A stretch of 38,362 nt of DNA from an uncultured Gammaproteobacteria bacterium (GCA_913044115.1 CAJWNO010000006.1:1-38362); one strand, 5' to 3'; shown: positions 7,163 through 16,410, numbered from the stretch's first letter. Numbers and translations: made by a program. The notes: a model not told the origin generated them from the sequence alone.

Positions 7163-8455
7163 ATGTCAGATTTAAATATATATAAAGCCAGAAGAGCTGA
7201 AGTAGCAAAAAGAATGGAAGATAATTCTATTTTAATACTCAGTTCATCTAAACTAGTAGCTAGGAACAATGATACTACATTTCCTTTTAGACAAGACAGC
7301 AACTTCTTCTATTTGACTGGCTTTCAAGAGCCTGATTCCGTACTAATAGTTCATAGCGATGGTAGATCCATATTATTCTGCAGAGAAAAAAATCCAGATT
7401 TAGAAAAATGGGACGGTTTCATGTGGGGACCAGCAGCAGCACAAGAAAACTTTGGTTTTGATGAGGCTCACGATATTAATTTAATAGATGAGATATTGCC
7501 AAATCTCATTAGAGGGCACAAAACACTTAATGCACTTATTGGAAAAAACTTGGATTTTGATTCAAAGGTAACAAATTGGATAAATAAAGCTAATAGCATG
7601 GAAAGACATCAGGGCAATATTGATTTAAAAAACTTTTCTAATCAGTTGGGGAGTATGAGGCTTATAAAAGACGCAAATGAAATTTCCCTGATAAGAAGAT
7701 CGTGTGAAATAGCAGCTGTTTCACATAAAGCGGTTATGCAAAAAGCGAAAGTTGGTATGTCTGAATACGATCTTGAGACAATGTATATGAATGAGTTTAA
7801 GGTAAATGGATCTCGAGAAGCATCATACACTCCAATCATAGCTGGTGGACCAAGAGCTTGCATTCTGCATTACATAGATAACGACCAGCAAATAGAGGAT
7901 GGCGAACTAGTCTTGGTTGATGCTGGTTGTGAGTATGGGATGTATGCATCTGATATTACAAGAACATATCCAATAAATGGACAATTTACAGGCGAACAAA
8001 AAGCAGTCTATGATGTTGTGCTTGAAGCACATAATGCAGCATGCCATGCAGCTAAAGTTGGAAACCCTTGTACGGACCCTCAAAAAATTTCAGAAAAATC
8101 ACTTTCACAGGGCTTAAAAGATATAGGTTTATTAGACGGCAGTTTAGACGAAATATTGGAGAAAAAATTATTCAGAGAATTCTATTACCATAAAATCGGA
8201 CATTGGATGGGTCTGGATGTGCATGATGATTGCCCTTATTCAGTTGATGGTAAAGAAATTCTCTTTCAAGATAATATGGTAATGACTATAGAACCTGGCA
8301 TTTATGTGAATGATACTGCAAACGTTGATGATAGATGGAAAGGTATTGGCATCAGAATTGAAAATGATATTTTGATTACATCAGACGGATACGAAAACTT
8401 AACTGCAAAAGTCCCAGTTGAAACTGAAGAGATTGAGCAATTAATGGGAGGATAA
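7163..8455 (+). CDS. pepP: Xaa-Pro aminopeptidase
   Basis: A 430-residue M24 metallopeptidase that removes the N-terminal residue from peptides with proline second. The N-terminal AMP_N domain (about 1-130) carries FPFRQDSNFFYLTGF. The pita-bread catalytic domain shows every dinuclear metal ligand: LVDAGCEYGMYASDITR (two Asp), KIGHWMGLDVHD (His), MTIEPGIYV (Glu) and GIRIENDIL (Glu). Start at 7163 fits the family N-terminus. No Shine-Dalgarno; the 11-base gap to the divergent gene holds CATAAT/TAATAT-like sequence only six to eight bases before the ATG. The stop overlaps ubiH by one base. Confidence 0.96.
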   Translation: MSDLNIYKARRAEVAKRMEDNSILILSSSKLVARNNDTTFPFRQDSNFFYLTGFQEPDSVLIVHSDGRSILFCREKNPDLEKWDGFMWGPAAAQENFGFDEAHDINLIDEILPNLIRGHKTLNALIGKNLDFDSKVTNWINKANSMERHQGNIDLKNFSNQLGSMRLIKDANEISLIRRSCEIAAVSHKAVMQKAKVGMSEYDLETMYMNEFKVNGSREASYTPIIAGGPRACILHYIDNDQQIEDGELVLVDAGCEYGMYASDITRTYPINGQFTGEQKAVYDVVLEAHNAACHAAKVGNPCTDPQKISEKSLSQGLKDIGLLDGSLDEILEKKLFREFYYHKIGHWMGLDVHDDCPYSVDGKEILFQDNMVMTIEPGIYVNDTANVDDRWKGIGIRIENDILITSDGYENLTAKVPVETEEIEQLMGG

Positions 8456-9543
8456 TGACCAAGCCTGTTTTAATTGCTGGGGCTGGTGTTATTGGTTGTC
8501 TTCTTGCCCATGTTCTAAAAAAACATCAGATTCCTTTTAAAATTGTAGAAAAGAGTCCAGGATTTAGAAAAATTCCGTACAGAACAGTAGCTCTGACTAA
8601 AGATTCAATCCATTTCCTTAATTCTATAGACAAGAATTTAGACTTAAATGAATGGACAACGCCCGTGCAGAAAATGGAACTTTTCCATAAAAATGATTTA
8701 GGAATAGTTTTAGATTCAAACAACGAAGAAAAAGTTACATCGATTGCACTTCTATCAACATTGCATGAAAAATTACTCGAAAATGTTAAAGATGAAGTCC
8801 TATGGAATTCCTCAATATCTGATATTTCAAGTAATGGATCACTTAAAGTGCAAACCAATAATGAAAAGCTTGAAGCAAATTTTTTGTTTGCAACAGATGG
8901 AGCAAATTCAAAAGTTAGAGAGCTTTGTGACTTTGAAAGTGAAGAATGGTTTTATGGTCAAAACGCCTATGTTACCTGTATTGAAGCCGAGCATAAAAAT
9001 ATTGCTAAACAATATTTCACAAAAAATGGGACCTTGGCACTGCTTCCATTAAATGATGGCAAACAGTTTTATTCTGTTATTTTTTGTACTAATTCTACAG
9101 GAGATGTTAAGCAAGACCTTTTTGATATGAATGAGCTTTTTAATATTCAATTGAATCTCAATAATATTGAGTTTAGTTCTGGCTTTGAATTAAAGCATTC
9201 AAGAGCATTACAGTTATATTCATCTCGCATATTACTATGTGGTGATGCAGCAAATACCTTCCACCCTATGGCAGGCCAAGGACTTAATCTTGGTATTGGC
9301 GATATCATGGAAATTGAAAAAAATCTTAAGGACCTTGTTGTAAATAAAGAAGAAGCGTTAAAAGCATATAGTGAAAAAAGAAATAACAAGAATCTTCAAA
9401 TGACTTGGATTATACAAAGCTTATTTGGTGCATTTGGTAATGCGAATGGTGTAACAGAGATAATACTCAGCTCGGGTATGAAGCTTCTCGACAAAGCACC
9501 GAGTTTAAAACAAAAAATTATTGAATACGCTAATAAGAATTAA
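8455..9543 (+). CDS. ubiH: FAD-dependent ubiquinone-biosynthesis hydroxylase, UbiH/VisC/COQ6 family
   Basis: A 362-residue flavoprotein monooxygenase. It has the N-terminal dinucleotide fold GAGVIGCLLAHVLKKH (about 9-24), the central DG motif ATDGANSKV, and the GDAANTFHPMAGQGLNLG motif that binds the FAD ribityl chain. Its position behind pepP matches the pepP-ubiH-ubiI locus of gammaproteobacteria, where these enzymes hydroxylate the quinone ring. Only one such gene is here, so it might act at the UbiH, UbiI or UbiF position, or at several; the symbol is given by position. Good GGGAGG ribosome site inside pepP; TAATG one-base overlap. It ends in a TTAA overlap with convergent maf. Confidence 0.88.
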   Translation: MTKPVLIAGAGVIGCLLAHVLKKHQIPFKIVEKSPGFRKIPYRTVALTKDSIHFLNSIDKNLDLNEWTTPVQKMELFHKNDLGIVLDSNNEEKVTSIALLSTLHEKLLENVKDEVLWNSSISDISSNGSLKVQTNNEKLEANFLFATDGANSKVRELCDFESEEWFYGQNAYVTCIEAEHKNIAKQYFTKNGTLALLPLNDGKQFYSVIFCTNSTGDVKQDLFDMNELFNIQLNLNNIEFSSGFELKHSRALQLYSSRILLCGDAANTFHPMAGQGLNLGIGDIMEIEKNLKDLVVNKEEALKAYSEKRNNKNLQMTWIIQSLFGAFGNANGVTEIILSSGMKLLDKAPSLKQKIIEYANKN

Positions 9544-10115
9544 GCTAAATCTAATTCTTTAAGAATTTCATAAGTTTCATGAATCGGCAAACCCACTACA
9601 TTGGTATAACTGCCTTCTATATTTGTGACGTATTTTCCTGCAGGACCATGAATGCCATAGGCACCTGCTTTACCAACACCTTCTTCAGATAAGACATACT
9701 CTTCTATCTCTGCATCCTCCATCATTTTAAATGAAACCTTTGTTTCACAAGTTCTAACGATTTCTTGATCACAATTAGAAATCATCACAGTAGAAAAAAC
9801 GCTGTGAACTTTGCCTGAGAATTCTCTCAGAAGCTTTCTGGAGTGATCGTAATCCTTTGGTTTACCAACGATTTCTTTACTAGGTGTAAAAACAAGAGTA
9901 TCGGCAGTGAGAATTGGTAAGTTTTCTTTTGGTGATCCGACCAGTAATTGTCTAGCACTAATATTCTTACCTTTTACAATATTTTGAGAGCAAACTATTG
10001 GATCTAAATCCTTAACTGAGTCTTCATCAAATTTTTGTTCGACAACTTCATGGTGAATTCCCATTAAATCTAATAATTCTGTACGTCTTGGTGATGCTGA
10101 AGCTAATAGAAGCAA
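9540..10115 (-). CDS. maf: Maf-family nucleotide pyrophosphatase
   Basis: A 191-residue Maf protein, a house-cleaning enzyme that hydrolyses non-canonical or pyrimidine NTPs to NMPs. Family motifs: LLASASPRRTELL at the very N-terminus, ILTADTLV with the catalytic Asp, IVGKP, and KAGAYGIHGPAG near residue 150. The start codon must be TTG at 10115, because the SASPRR motif begins four codons later and no ATG is available; it sits two bases after the rpmB stop, suggesting translational coupling. The subclass (dTTP/UTP or m7GTP) is not assigned with confidence. Confidence 0.94.
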   Translation of the reverse strand: MLLLASASPRRTELLDLMGIHHEVVEQKFDEDSVKDLDPIVCSQNIVKGKNISARQLLVGSPKENLPILTADTLVFTPSKEIVGKPKDYDHSRKLLREFSGKVHSVFSTVMISNCDQEIVRTCETKVSFKMMEDAEIEEYVLSEEGVGKAGAYGIHGPAGKYVTNIEGSYTNVVGLPIHETYEILKELDLA

Positions 10116-10117
10116 AA

Positions 10118-10354
10118 TTAAACTTTAATGCCTTTTGATCTAATATCTTTAAGGACAGCGTCTATGCCATTCTTATCAATTATTCGCATTCCTTTTGTTG
10201 ATAGTGTAAGTGTTACAAACTTGTTCTCTGATTCAACCCAAAATTTATGTTTATGCAAATTAGGTTTAAATAGTCTTTTTACACGGTTTTTAGCATGGGA
10301 GACATGATTGCCTACCATTGCTTTTTTACCTGTTACTTGACACACGTTACTCAT
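10118..10354 (-). CDS. rpmB: 50S ribosomal protein bL28
   Basis: A 78-residue protein that aligns end to end with bL28: [20 protein letters not shown], then [12 protein letters not shown] and [14 protein letters not shown]. The frame is open another 41 codons upstream, but that extension is not L28-like and would overlap the divergent dut gene; ATG 10354 is the true start. Usually rpmB is followed by rpmG (L33); here maf follows with a two-base gap and no rpmG is seen in the window. No Shine-Dalgarno is visible. Confidence 0.96.
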   Translation of the reverse strand: MSNVCQVTGKKAMVGNHVSHAKNRVKRLFKPNLHKHKFWVESENKFVTLTLSTKGMRIIDKNGIDAVLKDIRSKGIKV

Positions 10355-10365
10355 AAGAACGGATG

Positions 10366-10394
10366 ATAATAAAATAGTAATTGATTTTATGCAA
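10366..10394 (-). promoter_or_regulatory. Candidate rpmB-maf promoter
   Basis: On the minus strand, TTGCAT (10394-10389) and TATTAT (10371-10366) are spaced by 17 bases. The -10 element ends 11 bases before the rpmB ATG, implying a leader of about five bases with no ribosome-binding site. Confidence 0.45.
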
Positions 10395-10411
10395 TAATTA
10401 ATATTCTGCTG

Positions 10412-10864
10412 ATGAAACTTAAATTTAAAATTCTTGATCAAAGAATAGGTACAGATTTTCAAACCCCAAAATATCAAACATCTGGTTCTGCAGGCCTGGA
10501 TCTACTGGCTTGCATTGATGATCAGCTTATAATGCAACCAAATGAGTCAACAATTATCCCTTCTGGCATTTCAATATACATTGAAGATCCTGAATATGCG
10601 GGAATAGTGATTCCCAGATCAGGATTAGGCGCAAAAAAAGGTTTAGTATGCGGCAATCTTATGGGTTTGATAGATTCAGACTATCAGGGACCGCTAAGCA
10701 TATCATTATGGAATAGATCTAAGGAACCAATAACGATTAAAGCTGGTGATAGGGTTGCTCAACTTGTAATTATTAAAGTAAATCAAGTTTCCTTAGAGCA
10801 AGTTGATGAGTTTGATGAAACTGAAAGGGGTTCTAAGGGTTTTGGTAGTACGGGTTTAGACTAG
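10412..10864 (+). CDS. dut: Deoxyuridine 5'-triphosphate nucleotidohydrolase
   Basis: A 150-residue trimeric dUTPase that hydrolyses dUTP to dUMP and pyrophosphate, keeping uracil out of DNA and feeding thymidylate synthesis. All five family motifs are visible: [33 protein letters not shown] and the C-terminal arm [10 protein letters not shown] that closes over the active site. Start at ATG 10412, 57 bases from the divergent rpmB start; no Shine-Dalgarno. Its TAG stop overlaps the convergent L31 gene by four bases (CTAG). Confidence 0.96.
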   Translation: MKLKFKILDQRIGTDFQTPKYQTSGSAGLDLLACIDDQLIMQPNESTIIPSGISIYIEDPEYAGIVIPRSGLGAKKGLVCGNLMGLIDSDYQGPLSISLWNRSKEPITIKAGDRVAQLVIIKVNQVSLEQVDEFDETERGSKGFGSTGLD

Positions 10865-11109
10865 CTCTTTTTACCGAATTTCTTCTCAAATCTTTGAACT
10901 CTACCGCCAGTATCAACGATTTTTTGTTGCCCTGTATAAAAAGGGTGTGAAGCTGATGAAACATCAATTGGATAATAAGGATAGGTCTTACCATCTTCCC
11001 ATTCTTTCGTTTGCGACGTATTTAACGTTGAACGAATTAAAAAATGCTTGTCTACGCTAGTGTCATGGAACAACACATAGCGGGACTCTGGATGTATTTC
11101 TTTTTTCAT
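10861..11109 (-). CDS. rpmE2: 50S ribosomal protein bL31, type B (zinc-independent)
   Basis: An 82-residue L31 of the type B (YkgM-like) group: [17 protein letters not shown], then [23 protein letters not shown] and [12 protein letters not shown]. It contains no cysteine at all, so it cannot bind the zinc ion held by classical L31. In Escherichia coli and Bacillus such paralogues are made under zinc starvation through Zur; here no Zur-like palindrome is obvious and this may be the only copy. It stands alone between convergent dut and divergent priA. Confidence 0.95.
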   Translation of the reverse strand: MKKEIHPESRYVLFHDTSVDKHFLIRSTLNTSQTKEWEDGKTYPYYPIDVSSASHPFYTGQQKIVDTGGRVQRFEKKFGKKS

Positions 11110-11130
11110 AACTTCTAATTTGAATGTGAA

Positions 11131-11158
11131 ATAATATCAAATAAATTTTCTATTACAA
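11131..11158 (-). promoter_or_regulatory. Candidate rpmE2 promoter
   Basis: On the minus strand, TTGTAA (11158-11153) and TATTAT (11136-11131) are 16 bases apart, upstream of the L31 ATG at 11109. The region is shared with the priA leader. I saw no clear dyad symmetry that would suggest a Zur box. Confidence 0.35.
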
Positions 11159-11165
11159 TAAATTG

Positions 11166-13130
11166 ATGAATTTTGTTCAAGTAGCTATTCCTTCACCTTT
11201 GCGCCAAACATTTACATATATAAATAAAGCGAATGAAGATCTTTTAGGAAAAAGAGTCTTAGTTGAATTTGGCAGGCGAAAAATTATCGGAGTCGTAGTT
11301 AGCGATTCTGATACGTTTGATGGCGATTATAAGTTAAAGAATATAATCGAAGTCCTAGACGAAAGGCCTTTATTTTCAAATAAGCTATTAAAAAAAATCA
11401 TTTCAATATCTGAAAATTACATGCATCCACTTGGAATTGTGGTTGAATCATTTATTCCAACATTTTTAAGAAAAGCCAAACCCCAAAAAGATTTAGAGAA
11501 ATACGTACAAAATATAGAAACAACAAGTCAATTTAAAAATTTCCATAAACTTACAGAAGATCAAGACCAGTGTCTAAAAGCAATTAAATCAAGTGAAACA
11601 GGCGAAATATTACTTTCAGGAATTACATCATCTGGAAAAACTGAGGTATACAAACATTTTATTAAAACTTTGATAAAAAAAGGTAAGAGTGCTTTAGTGC
11701 TTGTTCCAGAAATATTTCTTACACCCCAGATATTTCATAATTTTAAAGAGAGTTTTGGCGATATTGTGTTTCTTCATCATTCAGGTCTTACTCCCATACA
11801 AAGAATTAAGGTTTGGCTTGCGGCAAAGAATGAATCGCCAAAAATTATCATTGGTACAAGATCTTCAGTTTTTTTGCCTGTAAATAATCTGGGAGCAGTA
11901 ATATTTGATGAAGAGCATGATCAGTCATACAAACAACAGGAAGGTTTTAGGTATGATGCAAAAAAAATTGCACAAATTTTGCATGGAAAGATTACTAGAC
12001 TTGTTTATGCCTCAGCGACACCCTCTTTAAATAATATTAAGAGAATGAGAAGTGGAGATATTGAAAGTTGCTCACTCACAAAGAGAATTTCTGATGTACC
12101 AGCACCTAATATTTCAATTCATGAGGTAAATAAAAAGCAAACCACTGGAGGTATATCAAATGATTTACTTGAAAAGGTTATTGAAAATGACAACGCTGGT
12201 TTCCAAACTTTAATTCTTCTTAATCGCAGAGGTTATGCACCTATTTTTATGTGTAACTCTTGTGGATGGATTGCCAAAAGTAGCTGCTGTGAAACTTCAC
12301 TCGTATTACATCAAAACGTAAATAGACTCAAATGTCATAGGTGTGAAAGTGTATGGGGAATACCAAAAATATGTCCAGAATGTGAGGCGAATGATTTCAC
12401 TTACAAAGGCATTGGAACTCAACAAGTTGAAGAAGTGCTTTCAAATAAATTGCCAAACTCGAAAATTGTAAGAATAGATAGTGATACTGTTTCTGGGAAA
12501 AATAAAAGGGAAGAAAATATTGCAATTTTTAATGACCCAGCACCCAAGATTTTCATTGGAACGCAATTGTTAGCAAAAGGTCATGATTTTCAAAATGTTA
12601 GTTTAGTTATAGTTTTAAACTTAGATTTTGGCCTTTTTGGTGCTGACATTCATATGCAAGAGCAAACAGCACAACTAATAGTACAAGTTGCTGGCAGGGC
12701 AGGTAGATCTGGCATAGAAAATAATGTCTTCTTGCAAACAAGAGTTGCAGATCATCCTTTATTTAATCTAATAAAAACCGGTGATTACCAACAAATTGCT
12801 AAAGAACTTCTTGCTGAAAGGAAAAAATTAGATTTAGCCCCATTTATTGATCTGGTATACCTGAAAGCAGAGGACTCAAATCAAGCTAGGCTTAGAAAAT
12901 TTCTAGTAGATTCAAAAAAAGAATTATCGCAAACAAATATAGAAGTTTATGGACCATTTGATGGGCCTGTCACCAAAATTGGGTATAAACATAGAATGTT
13001 TTGCATTATTCAGAGCAGCAAAAGAGAAGAAATGTTGCAGGTTCTATCTAGATTCGCAAAAAATACTGATACTAAGAAAAAAGAAATATCAAATTGGGTT
13101 CTCGACATTGATCCGATCAATGCAGTCTAA
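11166..13130 (+). CDS. priA: Primosomal replication restart helicase PriA
   Basis: A 654-residue superfamily 2 helicase that recognises stalled forks and reloads the replicative helicase. Order: 3'-DNA-binding domain (about 1-105), Walker A SGITSSGKT (151-159), DEEH box (248-251), then a zinc-binding module of eight cysteines (CNSC, CC, CHRC, CPEC) inserted in the second helicase lobe, then the GIGTQQVEE and QVAGRAGRSG motifs. It is somewhat shorter than the about 730 residues of E. coli PriA. The ATG at 11166 is preferred over a TTG one codon upstream. No Shine-Dalgarno. Its last 42 bases overlap tsaE on the opposite strand. It keeps its zinc site, unlike L31 and DksA here. Confidence 0.96.
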   Translation: MNFVQVAIPSPLRQTFTYINKANEDLLGKRVLVEFGRRKIIGVVVSDSDTFDGDYKLKNIIEVLDERPLFSNKLLKKIISISENYMHPLGIVVESFIPTFLRKAKPQKDLEKYVQNIETTSQFKNFHKLTEDQDQCLKAIKSSETGEILLSGITSSGKTEVYKHFIKTLIKKGKSALVLVPEIFLTPQIFHNFKESFGDIVFLHHSGLTPIQRIKVWLAAKNESPKIIIGTRSSVFLPVNNLGAVIFDEEHDQSYKQQEGFRYDAKKIAQILHGKITRLVYASATPSLNNIKRMRSGDIESCSLTKRISDVPAPNISIHEVNKKQTTGGISNDLLEKVIENDNAGFQTLILLNRRGYAPIFMCNSCGWIAKSSCCETSLVLHQNVNRLKCHRCESVWGIPKICPECEANDFTYKGIGTQQVEEVLSNKLPNSKIVRIDSDTVSGKNKREENIAIFNDPAPKIFIGTQLLAKGHDFQNVSLVIVLNLDFGLFGADIHMQEQTAQLIVQVAGRAGRSGIENNVFLQTRVADHPLFNLIKTGDYQQIAKELLAERKKLDLAPFIDLVYLKAEDSNQARLRKFLVDSKKELSQTNIEVYGPFDGPVTKIGYKHRMFCIIQSSKREEMLQVLSRFAKNTDTKKKEISNWVLDIDPINAV

Positions 13131-13562
13131 AAATTTATTATCTTTGGTATCAAATTTAATGCTTCTGTAATCCTTATTTACCGTTAGTTCTAAGAAATAC
13201 TCAATTCCAAAATTAAATTTAGAAATTTTCTCTGGCCACTCGATGAAAAAGATACCCTTCGTTTTATCATTTATCTCTAATCCCAACATTTCAAAATCGG
13301 CCTCATTATTTAAGCGGTAGAGATCTGAATGATAAATATTCACTCCATTAATATGATATTCCTCTAGGATGCTGAAAGTAGGGCTTTTTACTGACCCACT
13401 CCAACCCATTGATTTAAGTATTTCTCTAACTAAAGTTGTCTTTCCTGTTCCTAAGTCTCCGTCTAGATAAAAAATTGCTAACCCATCAAATCTTTTTAAA
13501 TAATCAGAAATTACTTTTCCTAGTAACTCTGTTTTGGAGATTTTTGTTATGTCTAATTTCAT
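13089..13562 (-). CDS. tsaE: tRNA threonylcarbamoyladenosine biosynthesis ATPase TsaE
   Basis: A 157-residue P-loop ATPase that works with TsaB-TsaD in t6A formation on tRNA. It has the DGDLGTGKTT Walker A (about 34-43), the SPTFSILEEY loop and the IEWPEKI motif. The frame is open 20 codons further, but ATG 13562 forms a TAATG one-base overlap with the upstream kinase and gives the normal family N-terminus. Last gene of the hemL-adenosine kinase-pcnB-dNK-tsaE run. The C-terminal 13 codons are encoded opposite the end of priA. Confidence 0.95.
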   Translation of the reverse strand: MKLDITKISKTELLGKVISDYLKRFDGLAIFYLDGDLGTGKTTLVREILKSMGWSGSVKSPTFSILEEYHINGVNIYHSDLYRLNNEADFEMLGLEINDKTKGIFFIEWPEKISKFNFGIEYFLELTVNKDYRSIKFDTKDNKFLDCIDRINVENPI

Positions 13563-14215
13563 TAAAAAAAGCTTGGTGTTAGATTTACAAATTCTCTTCC
13601 TTTTATCTCTCTTTTTAAACAATCAACTACTTTTGTATAATCTTCATCGCTCTCAACAAAATCAACATCATTAACATCAAGAACCAATAATGGTGTTTCA
13701 GAATAGTCAAAGAAAAACTCTGTATAGGCTTCACAAAGTCGTTCTAAATATTCCAAAGCAACATGGTCTTCATATGATCTAGCTCTTTTATTCACTCTCT
13801 CTAAAACTCTCTCTGGTGTCGCTTGCAAATAAATAAGCAGGTCTGGTTTTGGGTGAGTTTTATAAAACTTAGCCTTAACTTCTTTAAAAATTTTTAATTC
13901 GTCTTTTGTTAAATTTAATTGAGCAAATAGATCTTCTTTTTGAAACATAAAATCGGCAACAATCTTTCTCTGGATTAAATTATCGGAAAAATACATATTA
14001 ATTTGGTGAGCTCTTTGCATTACAAAATGTAATTGTGAGGCAAAAGCATAGTTTTGTTTATCTTTATAAAATGATTTAAGGAAAGGATTATCATCAGATT
14101 CTTCGAGACATAACTCATGCCCAAAATCCATAGCTATTTTCCTTGAAAGAGAAGTTTTGCCAACTCCAATCGGGCCCTCTATGGCAATATAGTTAGGAAT
14201 TTTGTCTTCTAGCAT
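13562..14215 (-). CDS. Deoxynucleoside kinase (dNK family)
   Basis: A 217-residue deoxynucleoside kinase for salvage of deoxynucleosides to dNMPs. Motifs: P-loop EGPIGVGKTS (about 13-22), the LCLEESDDNPFL substrate-side acid, the KIVADFMFQKEDLFA stretch equivalent to the DRS region, and the lid RVNKRARSYED. Substrate range (dA, dG or dC) cannot be read from sequence. ATG 14215 is the only start before the P-loop, so the gene overlaps pcnB by 23 bases. In related bacteria this kinase lies near pcnB-folK-panBC, and the pcnB link is kept here. Confidence 0.9.
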   Translation of the reverse strand: MLEDKIPNYIAIEGPIGVGKTSLSRKIAMDFGHELCLEESDDNPFLKSFYKDKQNYAFASQLHFVMQRAHQINMYFSDNLIQRKIVADFMFQKEDLFAQLNLTKDELKIFKEVKAKFYKTHPKPDLLIYLQATPERVLERVNKRARSYEDHVALEYLERLCEAYTEFFFDYSETPLLVLDVNDVDFVESDEDYTKVVDCLKREIKGREFVNLTPSFF

Positions 14216-15425
14216 TCTTTTTCTTATAAGTATTTAAAAGTCTTATCTTCTTATCATAGTTTGCAGTCTTAAATTCTGTCCACCAGTCTATTGAAGGCTT
14301 AAGGTCCGGCTCCATCTCTCCTCTAAGTAACATGAAATCGTATGCAGCTCTAAATCGTAAGTTTTTTGTAAAATTCAAAGACTTCTTACCAACTCTACTA
14401 AATCTAACTTGATTCATCCAAACATCTTTAATAAAGCTGGAAAACTTTTTTGGCACTGAAGTTATTATTTGTTGTTTTCTTACAACCCCAGCAATAGATC
14501 TATAAAACTTTTTAAAATTTATTCGAGTACTTATTTCTGAATCAATGAAAACTCTTGGCCAAAGCAAAACTGCATATATAAAACCAACGTTCAGTTTTTT
14601 CCCAGAATCAAAGCGTCTATCAGTTTCTTTGAATGCATTTAAAAAGAATTTATGAAATTCTCCTTTCTTATCGTGGTAATGAGGAAATAAAACATCAAAC
14701 ACCCCATGCTTCTTCAGTTCTTTATAAGAATTTTCTGCATGCCCAGATAAAAAAAGCTTCAATACTTCTTCATAAAGTCTTGCAGATGGCATTTCAAGAA
14801 GATGATGACGATGCTCTTTAATACCTTCAATTATTTCTTTGTCGATTGTGAAATTTAGTTTCGCCGCAAATCTTATGGCTCTGAGTATTCTCACGGGATC
14901 CTCTAGTATCCGATCACTTGATTTTCCGATAAAACGTATTTTCTTATCCTTTAGATCCTTTATGCCATTGGTATAGTCAATTACTTCATGAGAAAAGGGA
15001 TCATAATAAATAGAATTAATTGTTAAGTCTCTCCGCACAACATCTTCTTCTTGTGTTCCCCATTGGTTATCACGAACTATTCTGCCCTTATCATTTACTT
15101 CAATTGATTCTGAAGTATTTGTATTACCAGACCTGAATGTAGTTGTTTCAATTACTTCGTCATGAAAAGCTACGTGAACTAATTTGAATCTACGGCCTAT
15201 TATTCTTGAGTTTCGGAAAATTTTTCTAATTTCCTCTGGCTCACAATCAGTAACGATATCAAAGTCTTTGGGGTTAAGACCCTTGATCATATCTCTAATG
15301 CCTCCTCCAACTATGTATGCTTTAAAACCTGACTTATGAAGTTTTGAAATTATATTAAGTGCGTTAGGAGATATATCTTTATGATTTATTCCAAATCTTT
15401 TGTCGTTGTAAATGTCAGGAGTCAC
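14193..15425 (-). CDS. pcnB: Poly(A) polymerase I
   Basis: PcnB adds 3' poly(A) tails that mark RNAs for decay. The protein has the class II nucleotidyltransferase head: VGGGIRDM (about 39-46), KDFDIVTD with the catalytic aspartates, GRRFKLVHV, and the RRDLTINSIYYD motif. KDISPNAL near the start matches gammaproteobacterial PcnB rather than CCA-adding enzyme. I chose GTG 15425 (410 residues), which overlaps the adenosine kinase stop by 11 bases and begins right at the family N-terminus. An ATG at 15500 would add 25 unrelated residues and an 86-base overlap. The C-terminus is shorter than in E. coli. Confidence 0.9.
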   Translation of the reverse strand: MTPDIYNDKRFGINHKDISPNALNIISKLHKSGFKAYIVGGGIRDMIKGLNPKDFDIVTDCEPEEIRKIFRNSRIIGRRFKLVHVAFHDEVIETTTFRSGNTNTSESIEVNDKGRIVRDNQWGTQEEDVVRRDLTINSIYYDPFSHEVIDYTNGIKDLKDKKIRFIGKSSDRILEDPVRILRAIRFAAKLNFTIDKEIIEGIKEHRHHLLEMPSARLYEEVLKLFLSGHAENSYKELKKHGVFDVLFPHYHDKKGEFHKFFLNAFKETDRRFDSGKKLNVGFIYAVLLWPRVFIDSEISTRINFKKFYRSIAGVVRKQQIITSVPKKFSSFIKDVWMNQVRFSRVGKKSLNFTKNLRFRAAYDFMLLRGEMEPDLKPSIDWWTEFKTANYDKKIRLLNTYKKKNARRQNS

Positions 15426-16410
15426 TTTCAGCTTTTGAATAATCAGCCTTGAGTTTTTGATATAACTCAACTGAAAGTCTTGGACTTTTTTCTTGAACAA
15501 TTATTGAAGAAGCATAATTGCCAAACCTACAAGCTTCTATAAAGCTTTGCCCTTCTATAACTTTATGCAATGCTGCTCCAGCAAAAATATCGCCCGCACC
15601 ATTTGAATCAATCGCTTTAACTTTTCTTGCTTCAATTTCTGCATAGTTATCACCTTCCATAACATAAGATGATTCAGAACCATTGGTAACAACATAGTTA
15701 ATGGCAACATCTTTTAAAGCATCGATAAAATTTTCACCAACAAGGGCAGTAGCCTCCTCTTTATTACAAAAAAGGTAATCTACTTTGCGGACACTAAAAA
15801 CTTCCGTAAATCTATCTCTAAAACCACTGACTACACCGGGATCTGAAAGGCTTAGCGCAAACTTAGTTGCTAAGTTAGTGCCTTTAAGAATTTCTAAAAA
15901 AGCTGAATAATTTTCTTGGGATGTGAATTGATAACCCTCTGAAAATAAAATTTTTGAGTCATTAGCAATATCAATAAATTCTGGGTTAAATACTAATTTT
16001 TCCGATGCTCCAAGATAAGTTCCCATAGTTCTCTCACTATTAGGAGTAATGAAAACTAAACACCTCCCAGTTCGGACTTCTTGATGATAGAAGGTGTTCA
16101 TAGACGCTATACCATTGTGTGTGAGGTTATCTTCATAAAGCTTGCCTCTTTCATCATTAGCAAGTTGACAGATATGTGCACAATTTGATCCAAAATTTGA
16201 AGTCGCTGCAAGACTGTTAGTGGTTGATCCACCACAAACTACATCTGGCTTAGCATCTGCTGGCAAGCCAGATAATATTTTTTCTTGTTCCTGATAAGAA
16301 ATTGACTTGAATTGGTTAAAGAATAATTCAGTGGAATCTACAAAACTTTTTTCAACATAAAAAGTCTCATCGACTAGAGCATTTCCAACGCCCAAAATAT
16401 CAAATTTCAT
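15415..16410 (-). CDS. Adenosine kinase, PfkB family
   Basis: A 331-residue PfkB/ribokinase-fold sugar kinase of the adenosine kinase group, which converts adenosine to AMP. Visible motifs are DILGVGNALVDE at the start, CGGSTTNSLAATSNFG (the glycine-rich substrate loop), and DSNGAGDIFAGA near the C-terminus, with the catalytic base Asp and the anion hole. It overlaps hemL by 11 bases and pcnB by 11. Together with the deoxynucleoside kinase downstream it makes this operon rich in nucleoside salvage. The adenosine assignment is family-level, though specificity in PfkB proteins can differ. Confidence 0.88.
   Translation of the reverse strand: MKFDILGVGNALVDETFYVEKSFVDSTELFFNQFKSISYQEQEKILSGLPADAKPDVVCGGSTTNSLAATSNFGSNCAHICQLANDERGKLYEDNLTHNGIASMNTFYHQEVRTGRCLVFITPNSERTMGTYLGASEKLVFNPEFIDIANDSKILFSEGYQFTSQENYSAFLEILKGTNLATKFALSLSDPGVVSGFRDRFTEVFSVRKVDYLFCNKEEATALVGENFIDALKDVAINYVVTNGSESSYVMEGDNYAEIEARKVKAIDSNGAGDIFAGAALHKVIEGQSFIEACRFGNYASSIIVQEKSPRLSVELYQKLKADYSKAESDS

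Noticed and set aside
8744-9052. Plus-strand 102-codon frame inside ubiH
   Set aside because: Shadow frame of a gene with complete FAD motifs; no ribosome site or recognisable protein.
10355-10477. 41-codon upstream extension of rpmB
   Set aside because: Non-homologous, AT-rich, and would overlap dut on the other strand; bL28 begins with SNVCQVTGK.
15426-15500. ATG start for pcnB at 15500
   Set aside because: Would overlap the adenosine kinase gene by 86 bases and add 25 residues not seen in PcnB; GTG 15425 fits better.
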